NCBI GenBank assembly: GCA_934162625.1
Contig: CAKPJM010000014.1
Coordinates: 1 to 25,258 of the forward strand
Length of the DNA stretch: 25,258 bases
DNA from: an uncultured Clostridia bacterium
GTDB lineage: Bacteria; Bacillota; Clostridia; TANB77; CAG-508
Direction: 5' to 3'
The notes beneath the pieces are model-generated. The model searched no databases, was not told the origin of the DNA, and worked only from the letters and a program-made list of their open reading frames with translations. How positions within the stretch are numbered: position 1 is the stretch's first letter; every line of letters starts with the position of its first letter. A program made the position numbers and the translations under genes. Positions 6,242 through 16,211 of the stretch are shown one piece after another.

Positions 6242-9016
6242 CTACTTCTTTACACATACATATATTCCTCTCACTATATTCAAATTACTCCAGTCAAACC
6301 AACCACCGCCTCTTGTAATTGGGTCTCCTACATAAATTTTATTTCCATCTACCCCTAAATAAGTAACCCAATGTGCAAATCCATTACAATAATAGCTACC
6401 TACTTTAGAGCCCTCTCCGGCTCTAACAATTATTTTTTCACCATTTCCAAGCCTGTCAATTATATCTTTTTTTGTAGCTGCATTTGCACTGTGATGATAT
6501 GTTTTTACCGTAAAGCCTTTATTTTTAAAATATCCTTCTATATCATCTTGGCATGAATAACAGTTGCCTGTACTAACTAGTGATTTTGGTGTATCAGAAT
6601 AACCATATCCAGAAGCCACTATACATATACTTGTTGGCCCACAACCGTTTCTTCCCAGTGTAGCATTAGGTCCTCTTCCTGGGTATGCAACTCCTGCATT
6701 AGTACCTCCTTGTTTATATAACGTAAACTTTTTATTGTTATAAGTAAATGTATTTGCTGTTTCTGAATAAGTTCCACCTGTATTATTATTTAATTCCCTT
6801 CCAGCGAATTTTTTATAATATCCACGTGCAGCATCAATTCTTCTTTGAACTCTGGGATTACCTGGTCTCTCAAAGACTGCACAAAAAGCAGTTGTAGCCG
6901 TTTCAACATTATTAGCATCCTTCCATGTATTATAATTATATGTAGTACCAGAATACGTTTTAGTAAGTCCCATTTGATAACTTGCATAGTCTTTTGCTGG
7001 ACCTCCTTTTGTTATTTCTGCAATTAAAAACTCTATCTGAGTATCAATATCGCTCCATTTAGTATTTTTAGAATTGGCATAATTTATTAATTGTGTCTTT
7101 CTTCTATACGACCATTGGCATAATCCTATTCCTTCTCCATTGGATTCAACAATGCTAGGATTAAATCCAGACTCCCCATATATGTTTCCCATAACTCCAG
7201 CAACAGCATAGTCATTAAAATTTAAATTTTTCAACGAATACCAAACCTTCTCCTCTGCACTAGAGCCTTCTATTATATCTGCTATATCTGTATATCCACT
7301 TAATTCATTTGTTAGATACAATTCCATAATATCATTTTCATCTGTTACCCCATAGTCATTTCCTGTACACACATATAATAAATATTTCATAATCGATACA
7401 TAGTCTACTGTTGATTCTGTGTCTTCTAGCATTTCAAATAGCCAAGATGATACAGTTTCCAGTTGTGCTTGTGCCCCAGGATTTTTATCATATACTTCTT
7501 TAAATTTTTTACCTATATTAGAGGTTTCCTTTTTACCACTTGCATAATTATATTCACTTATTTGTCTCTTATTTTCAGTTAATTTCCATATTCCCTCTAA
7601 TGTTCCTTGTTGTGTTGCTTTTGTGACTGTACATTTATGTGTTACTGTACGTTTTATTCCATCAGTTTTAACTACTTTATTCTTGCTTTTTTCAAATGCT
7701 TTTATATCTGAATTACTAGTGGAAATCACTTCTTCATCCTCTTTTTTTGTATATGTGTTTGGGCTTCCTACTCCTAGGTCTTCTTCTGGTTGCACATTAG
7801 CACTATATTTATACTCATTCTTTACATTTCCAAGCCATGAACTAACATTTGTTAGACCTACTACATAACTATTATCTTTTATAATATTTGTTGTTTTTAT
7901 TGTATAATCAACTTCCTTTTTTTCTGTTACAGGCTTTACTTCCTCATTATCTACCTTTGGTTCATCTCTTTGACTAACAGATATAGCCCCCGGGGCCGTT
8001 CTAACTTCTGTTATTACTGTTATATAATAATCTGCCCATTTATCATATGTAGTTTCCTCTTTTGTATGTTCTGTTTCTGTTGTTGTTATTTCCTTAACAC
8101 TATCATATACTGTAAGTTCTATTGTGCTGTCAAATCCTAAATCTGCTAATTCACTTACAAATTCTACTTTTTCTGTATTAACTAGTAAAGATAACAAAAA
8201 TTCGTATGGAACTGAGTGCACTCCTATTAAGCTTCTATAATTTATAGAAGTTTCTGTTATAGTTATTTGTTCGCCTGTATTTTGGCATTCATTTTTTTTA
8301 TCTTGTGGCATGTTTCCATATTTATCATTTATTTCATATTTTATTTCTGTAGAGCTCCAATTTGCAACAACTATGTTTCCATCTTTCATACTAAAATAGT
8401 TTAGTGCACTCTCATCTTTAATTTTGGTAAACTCATCGTATGGTTTATATGTAAGGTCACTAACTTTTCCATCTTTTTTACCTCTTTTAATGGTTATTAC
8501 CCCTTGAACATATTCACTATCTGGGTCTGCACTATCAACTTTATCTCCTAAGTTTGGGTATGTTGTTGCCCATTCTGCCTTTAAGCATTTATATAAGCAA
8601 TCTATCTCTTCATCAGTAAAGTCTTCAAAATTCATACCATTGTCTTCTAATGTTTGTTTTATTGCTTCTTTACCTGTTACTTCTTTACCATCTTTATTTT
8701 TATACTTTATTTTATATTTTCCATCTTCCATTGTTAGAATTGTATCTAATGCTTCTTCTCCAATTGCTTCTAATTTTGCTCTTGCTGCTTTTACTTTACT
8801 ATCAATATCATTTAGATAATCTGCTGCTGCAAGAAAGATTATTCCCAAAATACTACTTACAAAAACAACTGCTAAAAGTATGGCTACACCTTTTATTCCT
8901 ATTACTGATATTATTTTTTTTATTACTTCCTTTTTTGCCTTATCTTTTGCTTTTTCTGAAAACTCTTTTGCAGTATTTTTCATTTTTTCATTATATTGAT
9001 TATCTTCTTCGCCCAT
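6242..9016 (-). CDS. Membrane-anchored cell-wall hydrolase: phage-tail-lysozyme-like + C39-like peptidase (VirB1-like)
   Basis: 924 aa. Residues about 36-66 hold a membrane segment (GVAILLAVVFVSSILGIIFL). About 70-590 is an extended, Thr/Lys/Glu-rich exoplasmic region of unknown fold. About 595-745 resembles phage tail lysozyme: AVAGVMGNIYGESGFNPS (probable catalytic Glu in YGES), GIGLCQWSYRRK, and ARGYYKKFAG near the end. About 775-924 resembles a C39_2 papain-like peptidase: RNGCGPTS supplies the Cys, GFAHWVTYLG the His, and KIYVGDP the Asp. Such two-enzyme proteins of Gram-positive T4SSs (Tn916 Orf14- and CwlT-like) open peptidoglycan for the channel. Its genes on both sides are membrane-anchored apparatus proteins, which fits that role. 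Confidence 0.88.
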   Translation of the reverse strand: MGEEDNQYNEKMKNTAKEFSEKAKDKAKKEVIKKIISVIGIKGVAILLAVVFVSSILGIIFLAAADYLNDIDSKVKAARAKLEAIGEEALDTILTMEDGKYKIKYKNKDGKEVTGKEAIKQTLEDNGMNFEDFTDEEIDCLYKCLKAEWATTYPNLGDKVDSADPDSEYVQGVITIKRGKKDGKVSDLTYKPYDEFTKIKDESALNYFSMKDGNIVVANWSSTEIKYEINDKYGNMPQDKKNECQNTGEQITITETSINYRSLIGVHSVPYEFLLSLLVNTEKVEFVSELADLGFDSTIELTVYDSVKEITTTETEHTKEETTYDKWADYYITVITEVRTAPGAISVSQRDEPKVDNEEVKPVTEKKEVDYTIKTTNIIKDNSYVVGLTNVSSWLGNVKNEYKYSANVQPEEDLGVGSPNTYTKKEDEEVISTSNSDIKAFEKSKNKVVKTDGIKRTVTHKCTVTKATQQGTLEGIWKLTENKRQISEYNYASGKKETSNIGKKFKEVYDKNPGAQAQLETVSSWLFEMLEDTESTVDYVSIMKYLLYVCTGNDYGVTDENDIMELYLTNELSGYTDIADIIEGSSAEEKVWYSLKNLNFNDYAVAGVMGNIYGESGFNPSIVESNGEGIGLCQWSYRRKTQLINYANSKNTKWSDIDTQIEFLIAEITKGGPAKDYASYQMGLTKTYSGTTYNYNTWKDANNVETATTAFCAVFERPGNPRVQRRIDAARGYYKKFAGRELNNNTGGTYSETANTFTYNNKKFTLYKQGGTNAGVAYPGRGPNATLGRNGCGPTSICIVASGYGYSDTPKSLVSTGNCYSCQDDIEGYFKNKGFTVKTYHHSANAATKKDIIDRLGNGEKIIVRAGEGSKVGSYYCNGFAHWVTYLGVDGNKIYVGDPITRGGGWFDWSNLNIVRGIYVCVKK

Positions 9017-9041
9017 TTTATCACCTCTTTTAGTACAGCAT

Positions 9042-9983
9042 TTACAATTCTATTTCTAATTTAATTCTATCTTTAAAATTAGTTTTATCATTACTATTCT
9101 TATAGCTATCATAATCTAACACTATGTCTGAAAATATAAGCTTTTCTATATTTCTCTGTGTAGAATATTTTTTATTAAATTTTATACTTATTTTCTTTAT
9201 ACCTTTCACTCTTAATTCTTCTGTTACTAGTTCATGATTATAGGCATCATAATGTAAGCCTCCACTATCTTCTAAATATGTATTACCAATCATCTCCAAA
9301 CTGTCTAATAGTATAGAATTTCTATTTTTTGTTTCCACTTCTATATTATAAATTTCATAGTCCATAAAAATATCTTTGCTTAAAACAACAACTTTTAGTT
9401 CATTTATTTCGTTAGATTTGTTTATTTCTATATTGCCTACATAATTACCTATATTTAACTTATATTGATTATTTTTATTTACAATTGTATAATAATCTTC
9501 TATAGAAGAAGGATTTGCAACTCCACTAGCTAATATGTCTTCTTTAAAATTTACTATATATGTATAATAAATTCCGTTATTAAGCCATAACTGTGTACTG
9601 TATGTTTTCTTAGTTTCAAACATTGTGTTGTAATATTTATTTATAAAGTCATTTAATGTAGGATATAACTTTTCTTTACATTCATCCGTTATTAAGCCAT
9701 ATGCTTTTTCTGGATTTTCACTATTACAATATTCCACGAATTCATCAATTATGGTAAGATTTTCTGTACTCTCTTTATTTTCTATATTTTTTTGTGATAT
9801 AATTGAATATTTCTCATTATTGTAAGTAGTAGTATTATTACTAATACTACTACTTTCTTCATTTTTCTTATTTTTTGCATACTGATTTAATGCCCTAGGT
9901 ATGCTAATGACTATAATAGAAATTACTACTATCAACCAAAATGTTTTTCTATTTCTATTGTACCACCTTATAATTTTATTCAT
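9042..9983 (-). CDS. Single-pass membrane protein, VirB8/TcpC-like
   Basis: 313 aa. A short cytoplasmic Arg/Lys tail, one membrane segment at about residues 14-32 (FWLIVVISIIVISIP), a Ser/Thr/Asn linker, then about 75-170 an NTF2-like region (IIDEFVEYCNSENPEKAYGL, YPTLNDFINKYYN, YYTYIVNFKED). A beta-rich C-terminal domain follows. This topology matches VirB8-type core proteins, which bridge inner parts and the exterior. Neighbours: the VirB6-like gene upstream and the wall hydrolase downstream. Domain homology was judged by eye. Confidence 0.7.
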   Translation of the reverse strand: MNKIIRWYNRNRKTFWLIVVISIIVISIPRALNQYAKNKKNEESSSISNNTTTYNNEKYSIISQKNIENKESTENLTIIDEFVEYCNSENPEKAYGLITDECKEKLYPTLNDFINKYYNTMFETKKTYSTQLWLNNGIYYTYIVNFKEDILASGVANPSSIEDYYTIVNKNNQYKLNIGNYVGNIEINKSNEINELKVVVLSKDIFMDYEIYNIEVETKNRNSILLDSLEMIGNTYLEDSGGLHYDAYNHELVTEELRVKGIKKISIKFNKKYSTQRNIEKLIFSDIVLDYDSYKNSNDKTNFKDRIKLEIEL

Positions 9984-10004
9984 GGTTTATTCTCCCTAAT
10001 TTTT

Positions 10005-12419
10005 TTACATTGAATATATTAAATTTAATGCATTCTCCGCAGCATCGCCACTTATTCCTCTTGAATCTAATAGCTCTTTAACATCTTTTCTGCTCATTCC
10101 TTGTGTTGTGGCTTGTTGTCTAATTTTAGCCGCATCAATCATTGTATTTATTCCTGCATTACTACTATCTACTAAATCACTTGAAGCTCCTGCAGATACT
10201 GCTTTTTTAATTGCTTCTGGATCTGTAATTCCATTGCTACTAAATTCTCTTATTAATCTTTTCCTATCGCTTCCATTTTTTACTCCTAGTTGTTTACATA
10301 GTTGATTAAAGTCATTATCCTGCTGTAATTCTTGTATGGCTTTTCTCGTTTTAAATTCTGTAGTTCCTAGGCTTCCTTCATTAAATATGTCTCTATTTGC
10401 CTTTTCTAGATCTGTAAGCTTATCTCCTATTCTGTTTGCTCCAACAAAGCCTCCTGCTGCTCCTCCTGCAGTATATTGAAATGCCTTTCCTAGGTCTCCA
10501 GATGCAACACCAGCAGCTAATCCAACAGTTCCTAATGTTGCAGCTCCCAAAGCTCCTACTGCGAGTTTTCTAGCTCCTCTTCCTGTTGCTTTTAATCCTT
10601 TACGCATATTTGCTGTATTAAAATATTGTTTTCCTAAGTTTGACATTCCCTTTCCTATTCCTTTTATGGTTCTTCTTGGTTTTCTTGTTGTTCCTGTTAC
10701 ATTTCCTCCTATATTAGAATTAGCTCCTCCATTAAGTCGTTGCGGAGCATTATTATCCGCAAGAGGGGTTCCCCCATTTGGGCTCTCATTAAATCTTGTA
10801 GGTGAATCTCCACCAGAACCAGCTCCACTACCTCCAACTTTTCCAGTTTTTCCTGCTTTTCCTCCAGCTCCACCATTATTAGCAGCATGGCTTATTTTAT
10901 TTACTGCATTCATTACCATTGCTCCACTAGCAGCTGCTCCTATTTGACTACTTGTTGTTGCTTTATCGAAACCAAACATTTTTCTAATAAATTTCTCTGC
11001 TGGTATTAAAAATCCTATACAAACTATTGCATATACCGGATTTTGTTGTGCGAAGTCCATTGCTGAGCCTACAAATATTGTGTACAATAATATATGTATT
11101 ACTGGTATTAATGCATTAAATACATATTCTCTTAGCCACATTGTAAATGCTTGTGCTTGTCCATCTTTTATTTTATCTAACGGATATGTAAGTGCTATTA
11201 ATGGTGCTATCATTGTGAAAAAAGCTAAGTACACCAATCTTTTTAAATAATGTACAGTAAATATTACTGTGTATATTACTAGTACTAAATACAATATTAA
11301 ATCTGTAAATATAGCAGTATAAGACTGACTATCTCCTATTGCCTGTCTTATAGATGTCATAAATATATCTTCTCCATTTGGACCTATTACATTTGTTTTA
11401 AAAATATCTATAATATTTTCTACAATCGACATTGTAAAAGACATTATGTATTGTAGTACAAATAATATGCAAATCGCTGCTAACCAATCCATTATCATTT
11501 TTTTGTATTTTGCTTTTTCTTGTCCTGTTGAAGAAATTATTATTCTTATTCCTACATATACTAGTACAGATAGTAAACCTACTAAAGCTACTAATCTTAA
11601 GGCCTTATACCATTTAGATATGCTCTTTTGTAACTCTTTTGATGTTGATTTTACCATCTTTGTTGTTTTTCCATCTGCTTTTGTAACATTAGTAATCTTA
11701 CCCTTAGGATCGTTTTTATAAAGAGTTCCCTCTTTATCAGTAATTTTGTGAAAAATTATATTTATCGTTTTAACACCACTCAAAATACCAACCAAAGGAT
11801 TTAAGTATCCTAATCCATATTGTGCCCAATCTTTTGTTTTTAGGTCTATATTAGTTATTATATATTTATAGGAAACTCCATTATCATCTGTCCATGTAAT
11901 TATTACATGTTCTTTTCCTGCAAGTGGCTGATACCATTCTCCATCTGTGCTAGTCGTTGTATAGGTACTCTTGTCATCACTATATCCATATTCTTTTTCA
12001 AATTTTTTTTCATCAAATTCTATCTTATCCTTAACTTTCTCCCACTTGATTTCAGCTTTTGTAGCTTCTTTGTCTTCTGATGGATTTATAAAATTAGCAT
12101 CTAATCCTGGCACTGTATTACTAAAAATAATACCTGGGGAATATCTTATTAAGAAAGCTCCCTCTTGCTCTATCTCTTTTATTCCGTTTCCTTTTATATC
12201 TCCATTTCCTATAAATATTCTCTGTAGTCCTTTTATAACTAGATCTCCAACTCCTGCAAATAATTTAAAAATAGGTTTAAATAATTTTCCTCCTGTTTCT
12301 TCATCGGCATCATCACTTGCTGCATAAGAATAAATTGGCATAAATACATTTGTTATAAAAATTATTACAAGCATAAGACTTATTACTTTAAAAAATTTTT
12401 TATTAGTTAATTTTTCCAT
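10005..12419 (-). CDS. VirB6/TrbL-like polytopic channel protein
   Basis: 804 aa. A signal peptide or first helix at about 9-33, an exoplasmic domain to about 265, then five or more membrane helices at about 270-485 (for example LVALVGLLSVLVYVGI, AAICILFVLQYIMSF, LILYLVLVIYTVIFTVHYLK, FFTMIAPLIALTYPL). The TMIAPLxALTYPLDKIKDG stretch is typical of Gram-positive VirB6-like proteins. A Gly/Ala/Ser/Pro low-complexity region follows (about 490-570), then a Lys/Arg patch and a helical cytoplasmic tail. It would form the inner-membrane pore of the apparatus. It begins 31 bases after the VirB4 gene, with an AGGAAAGG SD. Confidence 0.85.
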   Translation of the reverse strand: MEKLTNKKFFKVISLMLVIIFITNVFMPIYSYAASDDADEETGGKLFKPIFKLFAGVGDLVIKGLQRIFIGNGDIKGNGIKEIEQEGAFLIRYSPGIIFSNTVPGLDANFINPSEDKEATKAEIKWEKVKDKIEFDEKKFEKEYGYSDDKSTYTTTSTDGEWYQPLAGKEHVIITWTDDNGVSYKYIITNIDLKTKDWAQYGLGYLNPLVGILSGVKTINIIFHKITDKEGTLYKNDPKGKITNVTKADGKTTKMVKSTSKELQKSISKWYKALRLVALVGLLSVLVYVGIRIIISSTGQEKAKYKKMIMDWLAAICILFVLQYIMSFTMSIVENIIDIFKTNVIGPNGEDIFMTSIRQAIGDSQSYTAIFTDLILYLVLVIYTVIFTVHYLKRLVYLAFFTMIAPLIALTYPLDKIKDGQAQAFTMWLREYVFNALIPVIHILLYTIFVGSAMDFAQQNPVYAIVCIGFLIPAEKFIRKMFGFDKATTSSQIGAAASGAMVMNAVNKISHAANNGGAGGKAGKTGKVGGSGAGSGGDSPTRFNESPNGGTPLADNNAPQRLNGGANSNIGGNVTGTTRKPRRTIKGIGKGMSNLGKQYFNTANMRKGLKATGRGARKLAVGALGAATLGTVGLAAGVASGDLGKAFQYTAGGAAGGFVGANRIGDKLTDLEKANRDIFNEGSLGTTEFKTRKAIQELQQDNDFNQLCKQLGVKNGSDRKRLIREFSSNGITDPEAIKKAVSAGASSDLVDSSNAGINTMIDAAKIRQQATTQGMSRKDVKELLDSRGISGDAAENALNLIYSM

Positions 12420-12450
12420 TACACTTACCTTTCCTAATTAAATGCCTTCT

Positions 12451-14400
12451 TTAGTTTTTTTCTACTAATTTATTTAAATTTGTTTCCACAAATTCAAATT
12501 CTTTTTTAGTAGGTGTTATTTGTATTATTGCTGTATCTTGTCCAACTTTTAATAGTCCTTCTCCTATTAAACAGCTTACTAAGAATCCAGCTTCTCCTTC
12601 GCTTAGTTTAAATACTTCTTTTAAGTATTGTATTTCTGATTTATCTTGTGCTAAAAATAATTTTGTGTCTGACGATGTTAAGACAGCTTGTGCTTCTGGC
12701 TTTTCATAAAAATCTTGAAATCTTTGAGAAATTATCGCAAGAGAAACATTTCTTTTTCTTGCACGTCTCGCCATTGTGTTTAAAAAGTCTACAGCTTCTG
12801 GATATGGAAGTAGCATCCATGCCTCATCAACAAGTACTCTTTTTTTAGTTGCTTTTGCTTTATCTTCACTGTTCTTTTTAACATACTTTTCCCATATCCA
12901 AGAAAGTAATATTTGCTGTGCAAGGGGTCTTGCAAATCTTTCTTCTAGTTGAGATATATCTAAGTTTATAAATGATGCCCCCTCTAATAATTCGAAGGTT
13001 GATTGTCCATCAAAGTATGCCATTTGTCCATTAAATTCTCTTATGTATTGTCTCATAACTTTTGCTAAATAACTGTAGTGAAATTGATAGTTCACGTCTA
13101 CATTTTCTTTGGCTTTCTTCATTAATGTTTTATACCATGATCCTATTGTTGGCATTTGTTTTTTTGCTTTAAACAAATCTTTCCCTTTATATTGCGAAGT
13201 ATTTGCTTCGTATAAACTGTTTGGATCTGATGTTATTCCAGCTTTAGCATATTCTTCTGCTACAGCTTCTGCAATTATTTGTTTTGTAAGCTCATTTACC
13301 TCTGTACTTCTTGTACTTCCTCTTGCCATTGTTAGAAGTGCTTGTGTTACGTCCTCTATTTTGTTTTCTACATTTAATATTGTTCTTTCTCTTCCTGTAA
13401 TTTCATCTTTTACCTTTTCTACCTCTATATCGAATAAATTTATTATTGTTTTAGAGGTTGGCCCAAGCACTACATTTATGCCTCCAAGTGCTTCTGCAAC
13501 GGCAGAATATTCTCCCTCTGCATCTAGTGCTAAACTTTCTATTCCCATAAGTACTGCAGATCTAGAAATTAGCGTTTTCATTGTAACAGATTTACCAGCT
13601 CCAGATTTTGCAAATATAACCATGTTATAGTTTGTAAGTGAAGAGTGAAAGTTATCAAAAAGTATAGGTACTCCAGTTTGTTTATTAAATCCTAATGGAA
13701 TTCCTGTCAAATGTCCAACATCTGAAGTTGTAAACGGAAATACAGTTGCCATAGAATTTCTATCAAATGTATGTTTCTTTTGAATTTCGTTTTGCATTAG
13801 CGGAATATTAGATCTATATGCTTCTTCCTGCATTGCCCATGCTGTTTTTATTCCAACTAAATTTTTAGACATTTCTGTTGATAGCATTTTTGTATATGCA
13901 TCTAAGCTTTGTAGATTATATGCAAATAATGTAGTAACTATTGATGCTTCGTATAATTTATTAAACCCTGCTGCTATTTGATCTCTTAGTGTTTCTGCTT
14001 CTATTCTTTTTTGTGTTATAACGCTTTCTCTGTTTATATTTCCTCTATCTGCCGCTACTATTCTTTCTGTTTCCAATTGGTTTATTACTCTATTTAATTC
14101 ATTTTGTGATTTTGCTTCTTGAACAGGATTTATATATATTGATGTATTGGTGTCTCCAAATAGGTACATATCTCTAAATAATTCTGGGAATGTACACATA
14201 CGTGGTAAACTAGATACAAAGAAGCTTCTAGCATACCTTGTTGTATTAGATATAATTCTTAAGTAATCTATATTCGATGCATCTATACCCGATGGTGCTA
14301 TTAATTCTTTTATTGTTTTTTGTTTTAATATTTCTGGCTCATTTACATTATTTAGATTTTTTGGTTGTAGTTCTTCTTGTTTTAACTTCTTTTTTAGCAT
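12451..14400 (-). CDS. virB4: VirB4/TraE-family ATPase
   Basis: 649 aa. The hexameric motor ATPase of type IV secretion, acting at the cytoplasmic face of the membrane. Walker A is KSGAGKSV at about residue 267; Walker B is RVLVDEAW at about 523. RARKRNVSLAIISQRFQDF after Walker B is the typical sensor region, and the start of the ATPase core has VGHLTGIPLGFN. It overlaps the preceding gene by 53 bases in another frame. The usual N-terminal VirB4 portion is short here and may be supplied by that preceding protein. It has no membrane segment. Confidence 0.93.
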   Translation of the reverse strand: MLKKKLKQEELQPKNLNNVNEPEILKQKTIKELIAPSGIDASNIDYLRIISNTTRYARSFFVSSLPRMCTFPELFRDMYLFGDTNTSIYINPVQEAKSQNELNRVINQLETERIVAADRGNINRESVITQKRIEAETLRDQIAAGFNKLYEASIVTTLFAYNLQSLDAYTKMLSTEMSKNLVGIKTAWAMQEEAYRSNIPLMQNEIQKKHTFDRNSMATVFPFTTSDVGHLTGIPLGFNKQTGVPILFDNFHSSLTNYNMVIFAKSGAGKSVTMKTLISRSAVLMGIESLALDAEGEYSAVAEALGGINVVLGPTSKTIINLFDIEVEKVKDEITGRERTILNVENKIEDVTQALLTMARGSTRSTEVNELTKQIIAEAVAEEYAKAGITSDPNSLYEANTSQYKGKDLFKAKKQMPTIGSWYKTLMKKAKENVDVNYQFHYSYLAKVMRQYIREFNGQMAYFDGQSTFELLEGASFINLDISQLEERFARPLAQQILLSWIWEKYVKKNSEDKAKATKKRVLVDEAWMLLPYPEAVDFLNTMARRARKRNVSLAIISQRFQDFYEKPEAQAVLTSSDTKLFLAQDKSEIQYLKEVFKLSEGEAGFLVSCLIGEGLLKVGQDTAIIQITPTKKEFEFVETNLNKLVEKN

Positions 14401-15541
14401 CTTTATCTACCTCCTCTTTTGCATTGTCTATTTTAGAAATAGCTTCAGTTGCTATATCTTTTCCTATGTATATTTTGTTCTCTTCAATTATTGCTTTAGC
14501 AAAATTATCAATCAATTCATCCATAGTTTCTTCTGTTTTATTGATAATTTTCTCTTTTTCTGTTTTAACTTCATCTACAGCAAATTTAGCTTTTTCTAAA
14601 GCTTTTTCTTCTATTTCTTTATTCAATGCTTTCATTTTTTTATCTAATACATCTGGGGCTGTTGAATAAAGCTCTGTATAACCAGCTCTTATTGCTTTAT
14701 CTACTCCATAAATCTCTGCTTCATCTCTGTTGTATGCAATATATAGTAACTCAACAAGTTCGTTTGAGTCTAAAACTTTTCCTTTCATGCTACATGCAAA
14801 TAGAGTTCTTATAATTGTTTGTGCTCTTGTATATAGTTCTGAAAAGATCATATTCTTTTTTTCTTCTTCATCTGTTATGTTGGTTCCAAGTTCTGCAGAA
14901 TAATATGATAAGATTATATAATAGTTTTTTCTTAAAACGTTTTTATTAAGACTCATCTTTTCTGTGTTCTCAATTACATCTTTACCATAATCATATAAAT
15001 TTTGCATTCTTGCAATTTCCATTCTCGCGTTGTTTATGGCTTTAGCCTCTCTAACATTTGATTGTAATATTTTATTGTATTCATTTTGCTTTGCTACTAA
15101 TTCCTGTTTAATTTGATCTAGTTTACGATTATAATTTTCAATACTATTACTTATATTAATTGTTCTTGTTTGTATATATAGTTGTATAGGATATCTTAAT
15201 GTGTTTAGAAATTCTATAAAGCCTTGTTCTACTGCTGTTTTTTCTACTTCTGACATTAGGTCATAGTTTATTCCTTCACATTCTATTACCATTACATATC
15301 TTTCTCCATTGTTTTGTACAATCATATTATCTTCTATTGTATCAAATTTCATAAAGTCAAAGATGGATAGTTTTGTATATGAACTAGTATTTAAATCTTT
15401 TTTTTCTTTGTTTTCTTGTTGTGGTTTTATGCCAGTACTCATTTTTTCTTTTCTTGACATTGTCCAATATACAAAAAGCAATATCATTATCGCAAATATT
15501 AAAATGGCAACAGCAATTGTTAAAATATCTGTAATCCCCAT
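14348..15541 (-). CDS. Membrane-anchored VirB4-N-like partner of the ATPase
   Basis: 397 aa. One membrane helix at about residues 5-28 (IAVAILIFAIMILLFVYW), a linker, then about 55-110 similar to the N-terminal domain of VirB4/TraC-type proteins (SIFDFMKFDTIEDNMIVQNN, YPIQLYIQTRTINI). Long coiled-coil helices follow (about 115-220), and the tail is Lys/Thr-rich. The ATG overlaps the prgI stop as TAATG, so translation is coupled. There is no Walker motif. The end (RTTTKKSK) looks natural and no CGG occurs in the gene, so I do not read the overlap with virB4 as a frameshift. It may tether the ATPase to the membrane. Confidence 0.75.
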   Translation of the reverse strand: MGITDILTIAVAILIFAIMILLFVYWTMSRKEKMSTGIKPQQENKEKKDLNTSSYTKLSIFDFMKFDTIEDNMIVQNNGERYVMVIECEGINYDLMSEVEKTAVEQGFIEFLNTLRYPIQLYIQTRTINISNSIENYNRKLDQIKQELVAKQNEYNKILQSNVREAKAINNARMEIARMQNLYDYGKDVIENTEKMSLNKNVLRKNYYIILSYYSAELGTNITDEEEKKNMIFSELYTRAQTIIRTLFACSMKGKVLDSNELVELLYIAYNRDEAEIYGVDKAIRAGYTELYSTAPDVLDKKMKALNKEIEEKALEKAKFAVDEVKTEKEKIINKTEETMDELIDNFAKAIIEENKIYIGKDIATEAISKIDNAKEEVDKDAKKEVKTRRTTTKKSK

Positions 15542-15887
15542 TACTTATTTTCCTCCTTTGCATATATATATATTCTGTTTTTCTTTTGTTTGAATTTTAT
15601 TAATTTTAATATAACCTCGTCTATTCCTAAGCCTCCTGCTTTTTTTGTTATTTCAAATTGATTAGATTCTGGAATTTTAAATGTCCCTATAACAAATCCT
15701 ATAAGGCCAAATATTCCCATTAATATGGCTCCTAAAACAAACGAACTTTTAAACATTGAAATTACTAAATAAATTAAGTATCCAAGTCCTCCTCCGAGCG
15801 ACAGTGTATATTAATGCTTTTGTAGAAAAAATATACAATATTCTTCCGTTCTCCTTTTACATTTCTTGGTATTTCATATAGTGCCAC
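15541..15887 (-). CDS. prgI: PrgI-family T4SS membrane protein, two +1 frameshifts at CGG
   Basis: PrgI/PF12666-type proteins are small two-helix membrane components encoded just before VirB4-like genes. The start is GTG at 15887 with GGAGG eight bases upstream; the protein begins ALYEIPRNVKGE, the family signature. In zero frame GAA is followed by CGG (15848-15846). Skipping C15848 gives GGA AGA ATA TTG (GRILYIFSTKALIYTVA). The restored frame then meets a second in-frame CGG (15796-15794). Skipping C15796 gives GGA GGA GGA CTT GGA (GGGLGYLIYLVIS), which runs into the remaining 71 residues, with the second helix and ITKKAGGLGIDEVI. The full product is about 114 aa, normal for the family. Without both shifts no complete protein is made. 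It is either recoded twice or a pseudogene inside an otherwise intact operon. Confidence 0.85.
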
Positions 15888-15947
15888 TTTAAATTCCTCC
15901 TTTGTATTTGTTTAAGCTAAATTATAAACATAGCTATAGTTAATATT

Positions 15948-15976
15948 ATTATAACAGAAATTGCCTTGAATTGTAA
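15948..15976 (-). promoter_or_regulatory. Possible promoter of the prgI-to-3527 operon
   Basis: On the minus strand TATAAT (15948-15953) is perfect, and TTACAA (15971-15976) is a weak -35 at 17 bases. It lies downstream of a terminator that closes the pilin unit. The gap 15888-16211 otherwise holds that terminator and a repeat, and no gene. Confidence 0.4.
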
Positions 15977-16029
15977 TATTTTATCAAAAAAAATATAAAA
16001 TTAATATAAATGTAATATTACTGTAATAA

Positions 16030-16064
16030 AAAAAAGACAAATCCAAATTGAATTTGTCTTTTTT
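16030..16064. terminator. Bidirectional terminator closing the pilin unit
   Basis: AAAAAAGACAAAT (16030-16042) pairs with ATTTGTCTTTTTT (16052-16064), giving T runs on both strands. It separates the three pilin genes from prgI and lies past the repeat that follows pilin 3. Confidence 0.75.
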
Positions 16065-16065
16065 A

Positions 16066-16185
16066 TATACCAGAAAACTTCTCATCTCATAGTATATGAA
16101 ATATGCTGTAATCGCTATTGCCTTTAAGGTTCCCTCATTTCATTCGGAAACTCAAATCAAGTAGAACAACCGGCGACTTAAGCAG
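16066..16185. repeat. Two-hairpin intergenic repeat, copy 2 (inverted)
   Basis: On the minus strand it matches copy 1 at 2477-2572: GATTTGAGTTTCCGAATGAA, then CAATAGCGATTA, then a degenerate second hairpin near ATATACTATGAGATGAGAAG. The CGG trinucleotides here are non-coding. Confidence 0.75.
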
Positions 16186-16211
16186 ATTTGTTATTAAGCT
16201 AATTATTACTT

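Noticed and set aside
14348..14400. Overlap of the 397-aa and 649-aa frames as another frameshift
   Set aside because: No CGG is involved, and the first protein ends with a natural Lys/Thr-rich tail. Treated as two overlapping genes.
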